From the NCBI RefSeq assembly GCF_900109555.1, contig NZ_FNZV01000008.1, forward strand, positions 62,001-126,000: 64,000 bases of DNA, in the 5' to 3' direction. Source of the DNA: Pacificibacter marinus. Lineage in GTDB: Bacteria; Pseudomonadota; Alphaproteobacteria; Rhodobacterales; Rhodobacteraceae. The notes under the pieces were generated by a model, which was not told the DNA's origin, searched no databases, and saw only the letters and a program-made list of their open reading frames with translations. Below, piece by piece: positions 1 to 7,991 of this stretch. Position 1 is the stretch's first letter. Each line of letters starts with the position of its first letter. Both the position numbers and the translations under genes were made by a program.

Positions 1-584
1 TGCGCACCATCGCCAAAAGTATCAAAACCAAGAGTGCGCATCCCTGCGCGCCGCCCAGCAATCACGCCAGACTGACTGTCATCGACCACAACGCAGTGCT
101 CAGGTGCGACCCCCATAAACGCTGCCGCTTTCAAAAACAGTTCAGGGTCAGGCTTGCCAGCTTTACAGTCATGCGCCGAAAAAATGCGCCCCGTGAGGCG
201 GGCTAAAAACGCAGGATGCGCACCCAACGTGATGTCCATTTTCGCCATCGGCCCATTCGAACCAACAGCATACGGGATACCCGCGGCATCCAGTGCATCA
301 AGAGCGCCTTCGATCCCGTCAATTAAGGGCACGCCCTTTTTCAACCGCTCAAACATTTTTAAATAGATGCTGTCTTTCCAGTCATCAGGTAAATCTGCCC
401 CCGCTGCGCGCGCTTTTTTGGCGACGTTGACCATAGTCATACCAACGTATTCGGATTCGATATGGGGCATCGTCACAGACAGCCCGCACTGTTCGAATTC
501 TTCGCGCAAAAGCTCTAAGGTGGGCGGCTCGCTGTCTACGAGAACACCATCACAATCGAAAATTACCAATTTTGGACGTGTCAT
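1..584 (-). CDS. HAD-superfamily phosphatase (3' end outside window)
   Basis: Partial gene running off the left edge; about 194 residues are visible. The N-terminus carries HAD motif I, FDCDGVLVDSE, with the predicted nucleophile Asp10 and acid/base Asp12. A motif II-like VGSNGP lies near residue 105, a KPDPELF stretch supplies the motif III Lys, and VVVDDSQSGV near residue 165 is motif IV. This order is typical of the phosphoglycolate phosphatase / beta-phosphoglucomutase-like branch (usually 210-230 residues), so roughly 25-35 C-terminal residues are missing. The ATG overlaps the rsmD stop codon by four bases (ATGA), so it is probably translationally coupled as the last gene of the flavoprotein-rsmD-HAD operon. 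Substrate cannot be told from sequence. Confidence 0.85.
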   Translation of the reverse strand, partial: MTRPKLVIFDCDGVLVDSEPPTLELLREEFEQCGLSVTMPHIESEYVGMTMVNVAKKARAAGADLPDDWKDSIYLKMFERLKKGVPLIDGIEGALDALDAAGIPYAVGSNGPMAKMDITLGAHPAFLARLTGRIFSAHDCKAGKPDPELFLKAAAFMGVAPEHCVVVDDSQSGVIAGRRAGMRTLGFDTFGDGA

Positions 585-1141
585 TTTGGCTCCAGAAAGT
601 TGATTTTTGTATCGCCGTATGGGCGCGTGTCTAAAAGCGTCAGTGCTTCTGGCACCGTGATGGGCGCGGAATCTTCCCAGACCACAAGAGCGCGCGGCGT
701 TAACCAATTGCCAGATATCGCGGCGGCAATTGCTTTTTCGCCCAACGCCTTTGCATAGGGCGGATCAAGAAACACCAAGTCATAGGGCGCATCAGGATTG
801 GCAGGCAAACGCGTGGCATCCATACGCATCAAAGTGCTGCGATCCCCCGCACGGCAGATTTTGATATTGGCCTCAATCAGGCTTTGCGCCTTGCGCCCGT
901 CATCCACAAACACCGCACATTCCGCAGAACGCGACAAGGCTTCTAGCCCCAATGCGCCAGTGCCCGCAAACAAATCCAGCACCCGCGCATCAGTGACTGC
1001 ATCGCCGTATTTACCGCCAATAAGCACGTTGAATAGACTTTCACGCACACGGTCTGTGGTGGGGCGTAAATGCGCGCCTGCGTCACCCTTGCCCACGGCG
1101 CTTAATGCCACCCCACGATTTTCCCCTGCAATAATCCGCAT
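581..1141 (-). CDS. rsmD: 16S rRNA (guanine(966)-N(2))-methyltransferase RsmD
   Basis: 186 residues, normal family length. RsmD methylates N2 of G966 in 16S rRNA using S-adenosylmethionine during 30S assembly in the cytoplasm. Visible: the N-terminal RIIAGENRG start typical of the family, RPTTDRVRESLFN at about 26-38, the SAM-binding motif VLDLFAGTGALGLEA at 54-68, and the catalytic DPPY motif at 126-129. The start codon shares one base with the stop of the upstream flavoprotein gene (TGATG), and its own stop overlaps the HAD gene start by four bases, so the three genes are likely one transcript. Confidence 0.95.
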   Translation of the reverse strand: MRIIAGENRGVALSAVGKGDAGAHLRPTTDRVRESLFNVLIGGKYGDAVTDARVLDLFAGTGALGLEALSRSAECAVFVDDGRKAQSLIEANIKICRAGDRSTLMRMDATRLPANPDAPYDLVFLDPPYAKALGEKAIAAAISGNWLTPRALVVWEDSAPITVPEALTLLDTRPYGDTKINFLEPK

Positions 1142-2358
1142 CAGACTTTGAGCAAGGCTTTAAGATCAGCGTTTGGATCGGCCACCACCATCGTGTCTGC
1201 TGTCTTTCCACTTTCAATCAAACGCTTGGCCACCATATAGCCACGCGTGTCCCCCATTGCGTCAATCGCAATAAGTTTCCCGTCTTTGTAGTACCAATGC
1301 GACCGCATACCCGCGCCGTCACGCACGACAACTTGGTCATGCCCAATCGACAGACCCGCGATCTGTAATTTTACATCATATTGATCCGACCAAAACCAAG
1401 GTTTAGGCGTGTATTCTACATTTTGCCCCAGCATATTTTTGGCAACAATTGCACCTTGATCAATCGCATTCCCAACGCTTTCCAATCGGACCTGAACCCC
1501 ATTTTGCGGATAAGATGCACAATCGCCCGCAGCATAAATCGACGGATCAGATGTGCGCGCAAACAGGTCTGTTTTGATGCCATTGTCCACTGCGATACCT
1601 GCGGCTTCGGCCAGAGCTGTGCCTGGCACAATGCCAACCCCAACAATGACGAAATCAACATCCAACGTACTGCCATCAGACAGTTCAGCCCCCGTCACGC
1701 GCGTCTCACCCGTTAAACGATTGAGGCCGACACCCTCGCGAATAATCACACCATGGCTTTCATGTAGTGTGCGAAAGTAATCCGATGTTTCGCGCGAGGC
1801 GACGCGTTGCAAGATGCGATCAGACATTTCAACCAAGGTGACTTTAAGTCCCTTTTTCGCGGCAACAGCAGCAGCTTCAAGCCCGATGTAGCCGCCCCCA
1901 ACGATCAGAACTGATTTGCCCGCAACAAACTCGGGCGCAACAGCATCGGCATCCGCCAAACTGCGCATTGTGTAGACACCGTCCAGATCACCACCAATTG
2001 CAGCGGGCAATCGGCGTGCGGCAGACCCTGTTGTCAGAGCCAAAGCATCATAGTGAAGCGTTTCCACGTTGCCACCGGTTTCAAGCGTGATCGTTTTCGC
2101 GGCGGCGTCGATGCCCGTCACCAGCGCCGAAATACGTAAATCAATGTTTTCATCTACGTAGTACTGCGTTGGGCGCAAATACAGCCGGTCCAATTCCATA
2201 TCGCCAAGCAAGTATGCTTTGGACAAAGGGGGGCGCTGATACGGAATGGCAGATTCTTCGCCGATCAACGTGATCTGCCCCTCAAACCCTTGTCCGCGCA
2301 ATGTGGTTACAATGGATTGACCTGCTTGGCCTGCACCAACAACAATATAGTGGGTCAT
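1141..2358 (-). CDS. FAD-dependent pyridine nucleotide-disulfide oxidoreductase, ferredoxin-reductase type
   Basis: 405 residues. Two Rossmann nucleotide-binding motifs are visible: GAGQAG at 8-13 for FAD and IVGGGYIGLEAAAVA at about 150 for NAD(P)H, followed by the FAD-contacting YAAGDCA motif in the C-terminal third. Length and motif spacing match the putidaredoxin/rhodocoxin reductase family, which passes electrons from NADH to a [2Fe-2S] ferredoxin, often for a cytochrome P450. No ferredoxin or P450 lies nearby, so the partner is unknown. It is the first gene of a minus-strand operon with rsmD and the HAD gene; the upstream spacer to the divergent peroxiredoxin (77 bp) must hold both promoters. 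Confidence 0.85.
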   Translation of the reverse strand: MTHYIVVGAGQAGQSIVTTLRGQGFEGQITLIGEESAIPYQRPPLSKAYLLGDMELDRLYLRPTQYYVDENIDLRISALVTGIDAAAKTITLETGGNVETLHYDALALTTGSAARRLPAAIGGDLDGVYTMRSLADADAVAPEFVAGKSVLIVGGGYIGLEAAAVAAKKGLKVTLVEMSDRILQRVASRETSDYFRTLHESHGVIIREGVGLNRLTGETRVTGAELSDGSTLDVDFVIVGVGIVPGTALAEAAGIAVDNGIKTDLFARTSDPSIYAAGDCASYPQNGVQVRLESVGNAIDQGAIVAKNMLGQNVEYTPKPWFWSDQYDVKLQIAGLSIGHDQVVVRDGAGMRSHWYYKDGKLIAIDAMGDTRGYMVAKRLIESGKTADTMVVADPNADLKALLKV

Positions 2359-2435
2359 ATCACTTCTCTTCTGGCCTATTTCATTATTGACCCTATATTT
2401 TTACTTCAGAATTGAAAAGATAAAGAGGACGTATC

Positions 2436-2924
2436 ATGACCATCTCAATCGGCGACACTCTACCAAAAGCAACACTTCTCTCAATGGGGGCAGACGGCCC
2501 AGAGGCCATTGACCTTGGAACAAAAACTGCAGGACGCAAAGTTGTGATCTTTGGCCTACCTGGGGCCTACACAGGGACATGTTCAACAGCACATGTCCCA
2601 AGCTTTATTCGCACAAAGGATGCTTTGGCCGCCAAAGGTGTGGACGAAGTGATCTGCGTTTCAGTTAACGACCCCTTTGTTATGGGCGCTTGGGGCGAAG
2701 CAACTGGTGCCTCTGCGGCAGGCATCGCGATGCTCGGCGATGCACAATCCGAATTCACCAAAGCGCTGGGCCTTGAGTTTTCCGCACCGCCAGCAGGCTT
2801 GATCAACCGTTCACAACGTTACGCACTTGTGGCCGAAAACGGCGTTGTGACAGTGCTTCAAGTCGAAGACAACGCAGGCGAATGCAATATCTCAGCTGGT
2901 GAAAGCGTTTTGGACGCGCTTTGA
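2436..2924 (+). CDS. Peroxiredoxin, Prx5 (AhpE-independent, glutathione/thioredoxin-linked) type
   Basis: 162 residues, standard for the Prx5 family. Reduces peroxides through a peroxidatic cysteine. GAYTGTCSTAHVPSF places the peroxidatic Cys at 49 within the conserved PxxxTxxC context, and a second Cys lies in GECN near residue 150, close to the C-terminus. The start ATG is preceded by AAAGAGGA with good spacing. It is monocistronic: a strong terminator follows within 30 bp, and it is transcribed divergently from the flavoprotein gene, a pairing that suggests shared redox-related control, although no binding site is evident. Confidence 0.9.
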   Translation: MTISIGDTLPKATLLSMGADGPEAIDLGTKTAGRKVVIFGLPGAYTGTCSTAHVPSFIRTKDALAAKGVDEVICVSVNDPFVMGAWGEATGASAAGIAMLGDAQSEFTKALGLEFSAPPAGLINRSQRYALVAENGVVTVLQVEDNAGECNISAGESVLDAL

Positions 2925-2953
2925 GCCAAACGGCAATTCTATAGGTTTATATA

Positions 2954-2985
2954 AAAACGCCCGAAGGTAATCCTTCGGGCGTTTT
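2954..2985. terminator. Bidirectional rho-independent terminator
   Basis: A perfect 14-bp stem (AAAACGCCCGAAGG with its complement) closes a TAAT loop. The A/T tails on both sides allow function for the peroxiredoxin on the plus strand and for the convergent MscS-ending operon on the minus strand, whose last stop codon is at 2988. Confidence 0.85.
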
Positions 2986-2987
2986 GT

Positions 2988-3836
2988 TCATTCTTTGATG
3001 TTGCGCAATGTGCGTGTGGGGAACGGAATTTCGACCCCTGCCGTGTCGAGCGCTTCTTTTACGTAGCGCTTCATATCCGCTTGGTATTGGAAATACGCAC
3101 TTGACGGCACCCAAACGCGCACCAAGAAATCCACAGAAAAATCACCCAGATTGTTCACTTGGATAAACGGTTCTGGTTCAACCATTGAGCGTGCATCACT
3201 CATAATCGTTTTGCGAATAACCTCTTCAGTCAGCTTCAAATCAGCATCATAACTCACACCAAACGTCCACTCTGCACGGCGTGTGCCGTTGGTCGAATAG
3301 TTGGTGATGATGTTGCCCCAAACCTGTGCGTTAGGCACGATGATTTGCACATTCGACAAGTTGGCCAGTTCGGTAAAGTTCAATGTGATGTCTTTGACGG
3401 TGCCCGACACGCCCGCCAGTTCCACAAAATCCCCGATCTTAAAGGGGCGGAAAAGGACAATCATCACCCCTGCTGCGACATTGGACAACGTACCTTGCAG
3501 CGCCAAACCGATGGCCAAACCCGCCGCACCGATCAGTGCGACAATCGACGTGGTTTGGATGCCAAAAGTGTTGAGCACAAACAGTATGGTAAATGCCAAA
3601 ATTGCGTACCGCACGATGTTGGCCAAAAAGTTAAACAACGTACTGTCCAGAGCTTCGTACCGCAAACCTACAGCGCGAATTCGGCGCGACGCCCATCGCG
3701 ACACCAACAACCCCGCCAAAAGCATAAGAATGGCGCCCAAAACGGACCCGCCAACGCCAAGTAAAAATTCAAGCGTTAGAACGTCACCAAGCGTTTTGTC
3801 TTGGTAAATTTCGTAAGTCAGTATTTGTTCAAGCAT
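2988..3836 (-). CDS. Small-conductance mechanosensitive channel, MscS family
   Basis: 282 residues, close to the size of E. coli MscS. An inner-membrane channel that opens under membrane tension to release solutes on osmotic downshift. Three hydrophobic segments occupy the first ~130 residues. The third is the glycine/alanine-rich pore helix, with the signature running through GLALQGTLSNVAAGV and then FRPFKIGDFVEL, followed by the soluble beta-domain. The start overlaps the end of the pterin dehydratase gene by 8 bp, and this is the last gene of a long minus-strand cluster, ended by the terminator at 2954-2985. Confidence 0.92.
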   Translation of the reverse strand: MLEQILTYEIYQDKTLGDVLTLEFLLGVGGSVLGAILMLLAGLLVSRWASRRIRAVGLRYEALDSTLFNFLANIVRYAILAFTILFVLNTFGIQTTSIVALIGAAGLAIGLALQGTLSNVAAGVMIVLFRPFKIGDFVELAGVSGTVKDITLNFTELANLSNVQIIVPNAQVWGNIITNYSTNGTRRAEWTFGVSYDADLKLTEEVIRKTIMSDARSMVEPEPFIQVNNLGDFSVDFLVRVWVPSSAYFQYQADMKRYVKEALDTAGVEIPFPTRTLRNIKE

Positions 3837-4137
3837 GGCCGGCTGCCTCGTTCATTGTGTGTGCGAGTTTGATATCTTTTTGCGTCAGCCCGCCTGCGTC
3901 ATGTGTCGTCAACGTGGCCTCAACAATTCTGTAAGTGTAAAGCATCTGTGGATGGTGGTTCATCTTTTCAGACACCAATGCGACATGGGTCATCCAACCA
4001 AAAGCCGATGCAAAATTTGCGAACTCAAAGGTTTTCGACATCTCATCTTTGGTTTCAGACAAAGTCCATCCTTTCGGCATATGCGCCAATAGGTCTTTGT
4101 GGTCCAGTAGATCGCTTTGGGAATGGCTCTCAGTCAT
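3829..4137 (-). CDS. phhB: 4a-hydroxytetrahydrobiopterin dehydratase (pterin-4a-carbinolamine dehydratase)
   Basis: 102 residues from the preferred ATG at 4137; an ATG two codons earlier (4143) touches the AGAGG ribosome-binding site, whereas 4137 sits six bases from it. The family dehydrates 4a-hydroxytetrahydropterin, recycling the cofactor of aromatic amino acid hydroxylases. The signature is present: HHPQM at 61-65, in place of the commoner HHPEW, and TTHDAGGLTQKD at 78-89 with the conserved His79 and Asp. No phenylalanine hydroxylase is nearby. Overlaps its neighbours on both sides by 8 bp, indicating translational coupling. Confidence 0.9.
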   Translation of the reverse strand: MTESHSQSDLLDHKDLLAHMPKGWTLSETKDEMSKTFEFANFASAFGWMTHVALVSEKMNHHPQMLYTYRIVEATLTTHDAGGLTQKDIKLAHTMNEAAGHA

Positions 4138-5317
4138 GATCATCCTCTTGCTTGGTGCGTTTAAATGGCCCGTAGCTTGTCAAAATTTCAGTGTCTCGGT
4201 CAACGGCGTCGTGCTCGGCCTCTACGAAATCTTGTACTGCCCGTGCAAAGCCTGCATCCTCAATCCAGTGCAACGAATGGGTTGTAGTCGGCAAATAGCC
4301 CCGTGCCAATTTGTGCTCACCCTGTGCGCCGGCCTCAACACGCAGCAGCCCATGCGCGATCGCATAGTCGATGGCTTGGTAATAACACAGCTCAAAGTGC
4401 AAACAGGGGTGGTGTTCGGTGCTTCCCCAATAGCGGCCAAACAACGTGTCGCCACCGATAAAATTTAACGCCCCCGCCACAGGATTGCCATCGCGCAAAG
4501 CCAAGACCAAAAGCACATCATCGCGCAGCGTTTCTTGCACGCAATCGAAAAACGCTCGCGTCAGATAGGGCGTGCCCCATTTGCGTGCCCCTGTATTTTG
4601 ATAAAACTGCCAAAAGGCATCCCAGTGCTCGGGTAAAATAGCATGCCCCGTCAACTGCACAATCTCGCCGCCAAAACTTTGCGCTTGCTTGCGCTCCTTA
4701 CGGATGGCTTTGCGTTTGCGCGCGGACAATTGGGCAAGGAACGCATCAAAATCAACGTAGCTCTGATTTTCCCAATGAAATTGCTGGCCGATCCGGTGCA
4801 ACAATCCCATCTCGCGCCCTGCTGCTGCCTCATCTTCCGTACAAAACGTGATGTGCACAGAAGACAGGCTTTGCGACTTAGCCACATGGACAGCACCCTG
4901 CACCAAAGCGGATTGACCGACAGAATCGAACCCTTCGCGACATAAAAAACGCCGCCCCGTTGCTGGGGTAAACGGCACAGCTATTTGCAGTTTGGGGTAG
5001 TAAGCCCCCCCAGCGTTCTCAAACGCTTCCGCCCATGCAAAATCGAAAACATACTCACCTTGGGAGTGCCCCTTGGCATACAGCGGAGCAACGGCAATCA
5101 GTTGATCATTTTGGCGCGCCCCCAAATACCGTGGAGCCCAACCAGTGCCAGCGCCAACAGAACCTGACACTTCCAAAGCGGTCAGAAATCTGTGTGTGGT
5201 AAAAGGGTCAAGCGGTCGTAACGATCCTGGCAAAGAACGCACAGCACAAGCATCCCACTCGCGCGGGTCAAAATCGGCAATACTGCCACTGACAAAGATT
5301 TCGACCTGATCATTCAT
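4130..5317 (-). CDS. FemAB-like N-acyltransferase of the COG3146/DUF482 family
   Basis: 395 residues. Similar in layout to the predicted N-acyltransferases (GNAT fold, FemAB-related) widespread in alphaproteobacteria and often labelled peptidoglycan biosynthesis protein. Visible features are the AWEAFENAGGAYYPKLQ-type N-terminal region (here FAWAEAFENAGGAYYPK), a basic segment SARKRKAIRKERKQA in the middle, and a C-terminal acyltransferase part with GDTLFGRYWG and LHFELCYYQAIDYA. No signal peptide, so probably cytoplasmic. The substrate is not established for the family. It overlaps phhB by 8 bp and follows ugpQ at 42 bp. Confidence 0.8.
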   Translation of the reverse strand: MNDQVEIFVSGSIADFDPREWDACAVRSLPGSLRPLDPFTTHRFLTALEVSGSVGAGTGWAPRYLGARQNDQLIAVAPLYAKGHSQGEYVFDFAWAEAFENAGGAYYPKLQIAVPFTPATGRRFLCREGFDSVGQSALVQGAVHVAKSQSLSSVHITFCTEDEAAAGREMGLLHRIGQQFHWENQSYVDFDAFLAQLSARKRKAIRKERKQAQSFGGEIVQLTGHAILPEHWDAFWQFYQNTGARKWGTPYLTRAFFDCVQETLRDDVLLVLALRDGNPVAGALNFIGGDTLFGRYWGSTEHHPCLHFELCYYQAIDYAIAHGLLRVEAGAQGEHKLARGYLPTTTHSLHWIEDAGFARAVQDFVEAEHDAVDRDTEILTSYGPFKRTKQEDDHD

Positions 5318-5359
5318 AGCGCACCCTTGCGCCTATAGCTGTACCGCGAGCTGACGGCG

Positions 5360-6118
5360 TCAAGCAGGAACATAGCCTTCAAAGGTAATATTTTCGGCAT
5401 GGCGCGCCGCTTCAGCAGCTTCGGCAGCCGTACGAATCGTCCAGCTTAAAATGCGAGCCCCTGCTTCTTTTAGCTCTTCGATTCGTTCTGATGCCAAATC
5501 AGTCCACTGATGCGACACAAAACTTGCACCGATCCGCTCATAATCAGGAATTTTGCGCAAATAGGCCCGCGTTGCTTCTTTAAGCAACGGCCAGTCTTGG
5601 GGTTTGTAACCACATGTGGTCAGCCCACGCGGGATTTGTGGTGCAGCCTCGGCCATGACTGCCATGGCGTGCGGATTGAATGACATCAACGCGACAGGTC
5701 CAATGTAGCCAGTAAGCACGCGCGCCACTTCACGCTCAAGCGTGCCCACATTAGGCCCCATGATTCCGTCTTGATCTTTGATTTCGATCAGCAAAGGCAC
5801 ACGGCCCTTTACGTGATCCAGAACCTCAGCAAGTGTTGGTACGCCAATCTCGCCAGAGCGGAACCGCAACCGGCGCAGTTCAGCAGCCGTGTGTTGCGCG
5901 AAAGGGCCGGTGCCTTCGGTCAAACGATTAAGGTGGTAGTCGTGAAACACCATCGCTTGGCCGTCTTTGCTTTGCTGGATATCGATTTCGATACCGAACC
6001 CTTTTTCAATCGCGGCATCAATGGCTGCGAAATTGTTTTCGGCACGCCCATTGGCTTCGTCATGCAAAGCACGGTGCGCGATTGGCGACTTAAGAAAAAT
6101 ATCGGGAAGGGTTATCAT
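5360..6118 (-). CDS. ugpQ: Glycerophosphodiester phosphodiesterase (cytosolic, UgpQ type)
   Basis: 252 residues without a signal peptide. Hydrolyses glycerophosphodiesters to glycerol-3-phosphate and an alcohol. Catalytic and metal-binding residues of the TIM-barrel family are visible in order: HR at 15-16, EN at 27-28, the EID metal site at 44-46, and HD at 59-60, with an EIKD motif in the middle. The size matches the cytosolic UgpQ class rather than periplasmic GlpQ. The start is only 3 bp from the RidA stop codon, so the two are co-transcribed. Confidence 0.9.
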   Translation of the reverse strand: MITLPDIFLKSPIAHRALHDEANGRAENNFAAIDAAIEKGFGIEIDIQQSKDGQAMVFHDYHLNRLTEGTGPFAQHTAAELRRLRFRSGEIGVPTLAEVLDHVKGRVPLLIEIKDQDGIMGPNVGTLEREVARVLTGYIGPVALMSFNPHAMAVMAEAAPQIPRGLTTCGYKPQDWPLLKEATRAYLRKIPDYERIGASFVSHQWTDLASERIEELKEAGARILSWTIRTAAEAAEAARHAENITFEGYVPA

Positions 6119-6121
6119 AGC

Positions 6122-6586
6122 TCAAACCACCTCAAAAATAGCTTCGATTTCAACAGAAACACCCATTGGCAATGACGCCGCGGATACGGCAGAGCGTGCA
6201 TGACGGCCAGCGTCACCCATCAGCTCAACCATCAAATCAGACGCGCCGTTGATCACTTTTGGCTGCTCGATAAAGTCTGGACCAGAGTTCACGAACCCAA
6301 CCATTTTGACAAGACGCTTGATCTTGGAAAGGTCGCCGCCAGTCGCAGCTTTCGCTTGCGCCAAAAGCGACAAAGCACAAGTCCGTGCAGCTGCAGCACC
6401 TTGTTCTACTGTCAGATCGACACCCAACTTACCAGTGATCAACCCGTCAGGTCCGTTTGAGATTTGGCCAGACACATGCACCAAGTTCCCTGCCTGAACA
6501 AACGGTACATAATTGGCCGCCGGCGCAGGTGCGCTGGGAAGAGATAGGCCAAGCTCGGTCAGTTTCGCTTCGATGGAGTGTGTCAT
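6122..6586 (-). CDS. RidA/YjgF-family protein, long variant
   Basis: 154 residues, longer than classical RidA (~128) and matching the YjgF-like subgroup with a conserved GRHARSAVSAASLP block, where the Arg corresponds to the substrate-binding Arg of enamine/imine deaminases. The VHVSGQISNGPDG segment near residue 35 is also typical. RidA proteins hydrolyse reactive enamines released by PLP enzymes; whether this branch does the same is not certain. Located between the HlyD gene (25 bp upstream) and ugpQ (3 bp downstream). Confidence 0.85.
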   Translation of the reverse strand: MTHSIEAKLTELGLSLPSAPAPAANYVPFVQAGNLVHVSGQISNGPDGLITGKLGVDLTVEQGAAAARTCALSLLAQAKAATGGDLSKIKRLVKMVGFVNSGPDFIEQPKVINGASDLMVELMGDAGRHARSAVSAASLPMGVSVEIEAIFEVV

Positions 6587-6611
6587 ATTTCGATCCTAGT
6601 CTCAGTCATGT

Positions 6612-7991
6612 TCAGTCTTCGCGAAAGGCGCGCACAAAGTAATCCAGTAATGGTTTCGTCAGATATGCCAAAGGCGTACGTTCGCCTGTCGACATATAAG
6701 TTTCAACCGGCATACCAGGAATTAGCACAGATCCAGCGGGGAGCAAGCTGCGCTGCACCTCGTCTATCTGGATTTCCGCCAAGTAATAACTGGTCTGAGC
6801 CGCATCATCGGTAAATGCATCCGCCGACACTTTGGTTACAGAGCCGTTTATCTCAGGTGTGGTACGACTGTCAAAGGTGGAAAATCGCAAACGTACAGGC
6901 TGCCCCGGATAGACCTTATCAACATGGATAGGGCTGATGCGAGATGCGACGACCAAAGGGCGGTCTTGCGGCACAAGATAAAGCACAGGCGCAGCCGGTG
7001 TCACCACCGCACCAGGACCAAATACCGCAAGATCATAGACAACGCCGGAAACAGGCGCACGCACATCTAAGCGCTTTAATTGCTCTAACAAACTGGCGCG
7101 TTGTTGACGCAACTCTAAACCACGCGCTTGAATGTCACGCAGCGTGGTGATGGCTAGTTCCCGGCGGTCTGAGCCAAGTTTGAAGACTTGCAAATCTATT
7201 TCAGCGACTTGGGAACGCACCTGCGCTTCGGATGCCAAAAGACTGCCAATTTGCCCCGTCACGTCGGCCTGTTCACGGCGCAAAGAAATCACGCGGCTTT
7301 GTTGGGTCAGGCCCCGTTTAAGTAAAGCATCTTGAGACTCCAAATCCTCACCGATCAAGGTCAACTGTCGTTCAAGCGCGCCACGCTGTGCTACGATCCC
7401 GTCAATCTGAGCTGCGGTTTGAATACTCCGCTTGCCAAGCTGTTCGATTTCCTTTTGCGCTGTCAGCCGGCGCGCGACGAACAAATCTTGTTGGCCAGCA
7501 ATCAAGCGCGCCACATCTGCGTCAACTGTGCCGCGCCTTAAAAGTTCGTCAGGCAACGCAATCGTATCAGTGCCATCACGCTCGGCCTGCAGCCGCGCCG
7601 CACGGGCCATCATTTCGAACAATTGCCCTTCTGTGATGGCCAAATTGCTTTCAATATCACGCCCGTTGAGCGTGAGCAAAAGTTGACCAGCCTCGACCAA
7701 GTCGCCTTCGGTCACATAAACGCCAGCCACTTCACCGCCATCGCGATGAGCCACGACTTGGCGGTTTTGTTCGACTTGGACTTGCCCCGATGCGACGATA
7801 GCGCCGTCGATACGCGCAAGAACAGACCATAGGCCAAAGCCGCCAAACAATAAAATGATACAGGCAAGTCCCACCAACATTGGCCCGCGAACGGACCACG
7901 CTTGCACGGCACTTGCGCCCTCTGTTTGGGGTGTTGGCACAGGTGCTGTACCGATAGATGTGTCGATTTGTGTTGGAAGCGTTTGGATCAT
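6612..7991 (-). CDS. Type I secretion membrane-fusion protein (HlyD/PrtE family)
   Basis: 459 residues. The periplasmic adaptor of a type I secretion system linking the inner-membrane ABC exporter to a TolC-like channel. One N-terminal membrane anchor lies at about 36-60 after a short cytoplasmic tail. It is followed by a biotinyl-lipoyl-like half (VVAHRDGGEVAGVYVTEGD), long coiled-coil helices rich in Gln/Arg/Glu, and a second lipoyl half (VRAPVSGVVYDLAVF). The start overlaps the ABC gene stop by four bases (ATGA). No TolC homologue or RTX-type substrate is in this window. Confidence 0.9.
   Translation of the reverse strand: MIQTLPTQIDTSIGTAPVPTPQTEGASAVQAWSVRGPMLVGLACIILLFGGFGLWSVLARIDGAIVASGQVQVEQNRQVVAHRDGGEVAGVYVTEGDLVEAGQLLLTLNGRDIESNLAITEGQLFEMMARAARLQAERDGTDTIALPDELLRRGTVDADVARLIAGQQDLFVARRLTAQKEIEQLGKRSIQTAAQIDGIVAQRGALERQLTLIGEDLESQDALLKRGLTQQSRVISLRREQADVTGQIGSLLASEAQVRSQVAEIDLQVFKLGSDRRELAITTLRDIQARGLELRQQRASLLEQLKRLDVRAPVSGVVYDLAVFGPGAVVTPAAPVLYLVPQDRPLVVASRISPIHVDKVYPGQPVRLRFSTFDSRTTPEINGSVTKVSADAFTDDAAQTSYYLAEIQIDEVQRSLLPAGSVLIPGMPVETYMSTGERTPLAYLTKPLLDYFVRAFRED

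Noticed and set aside
3301-3807. Long open frame of 168 codons on the plus strand
   Set aside because: It is antisense to the MscS gene, has no ribosome-binding site and its translation shows no family resemblance; mirrors the codon pattern of the opposite strand.
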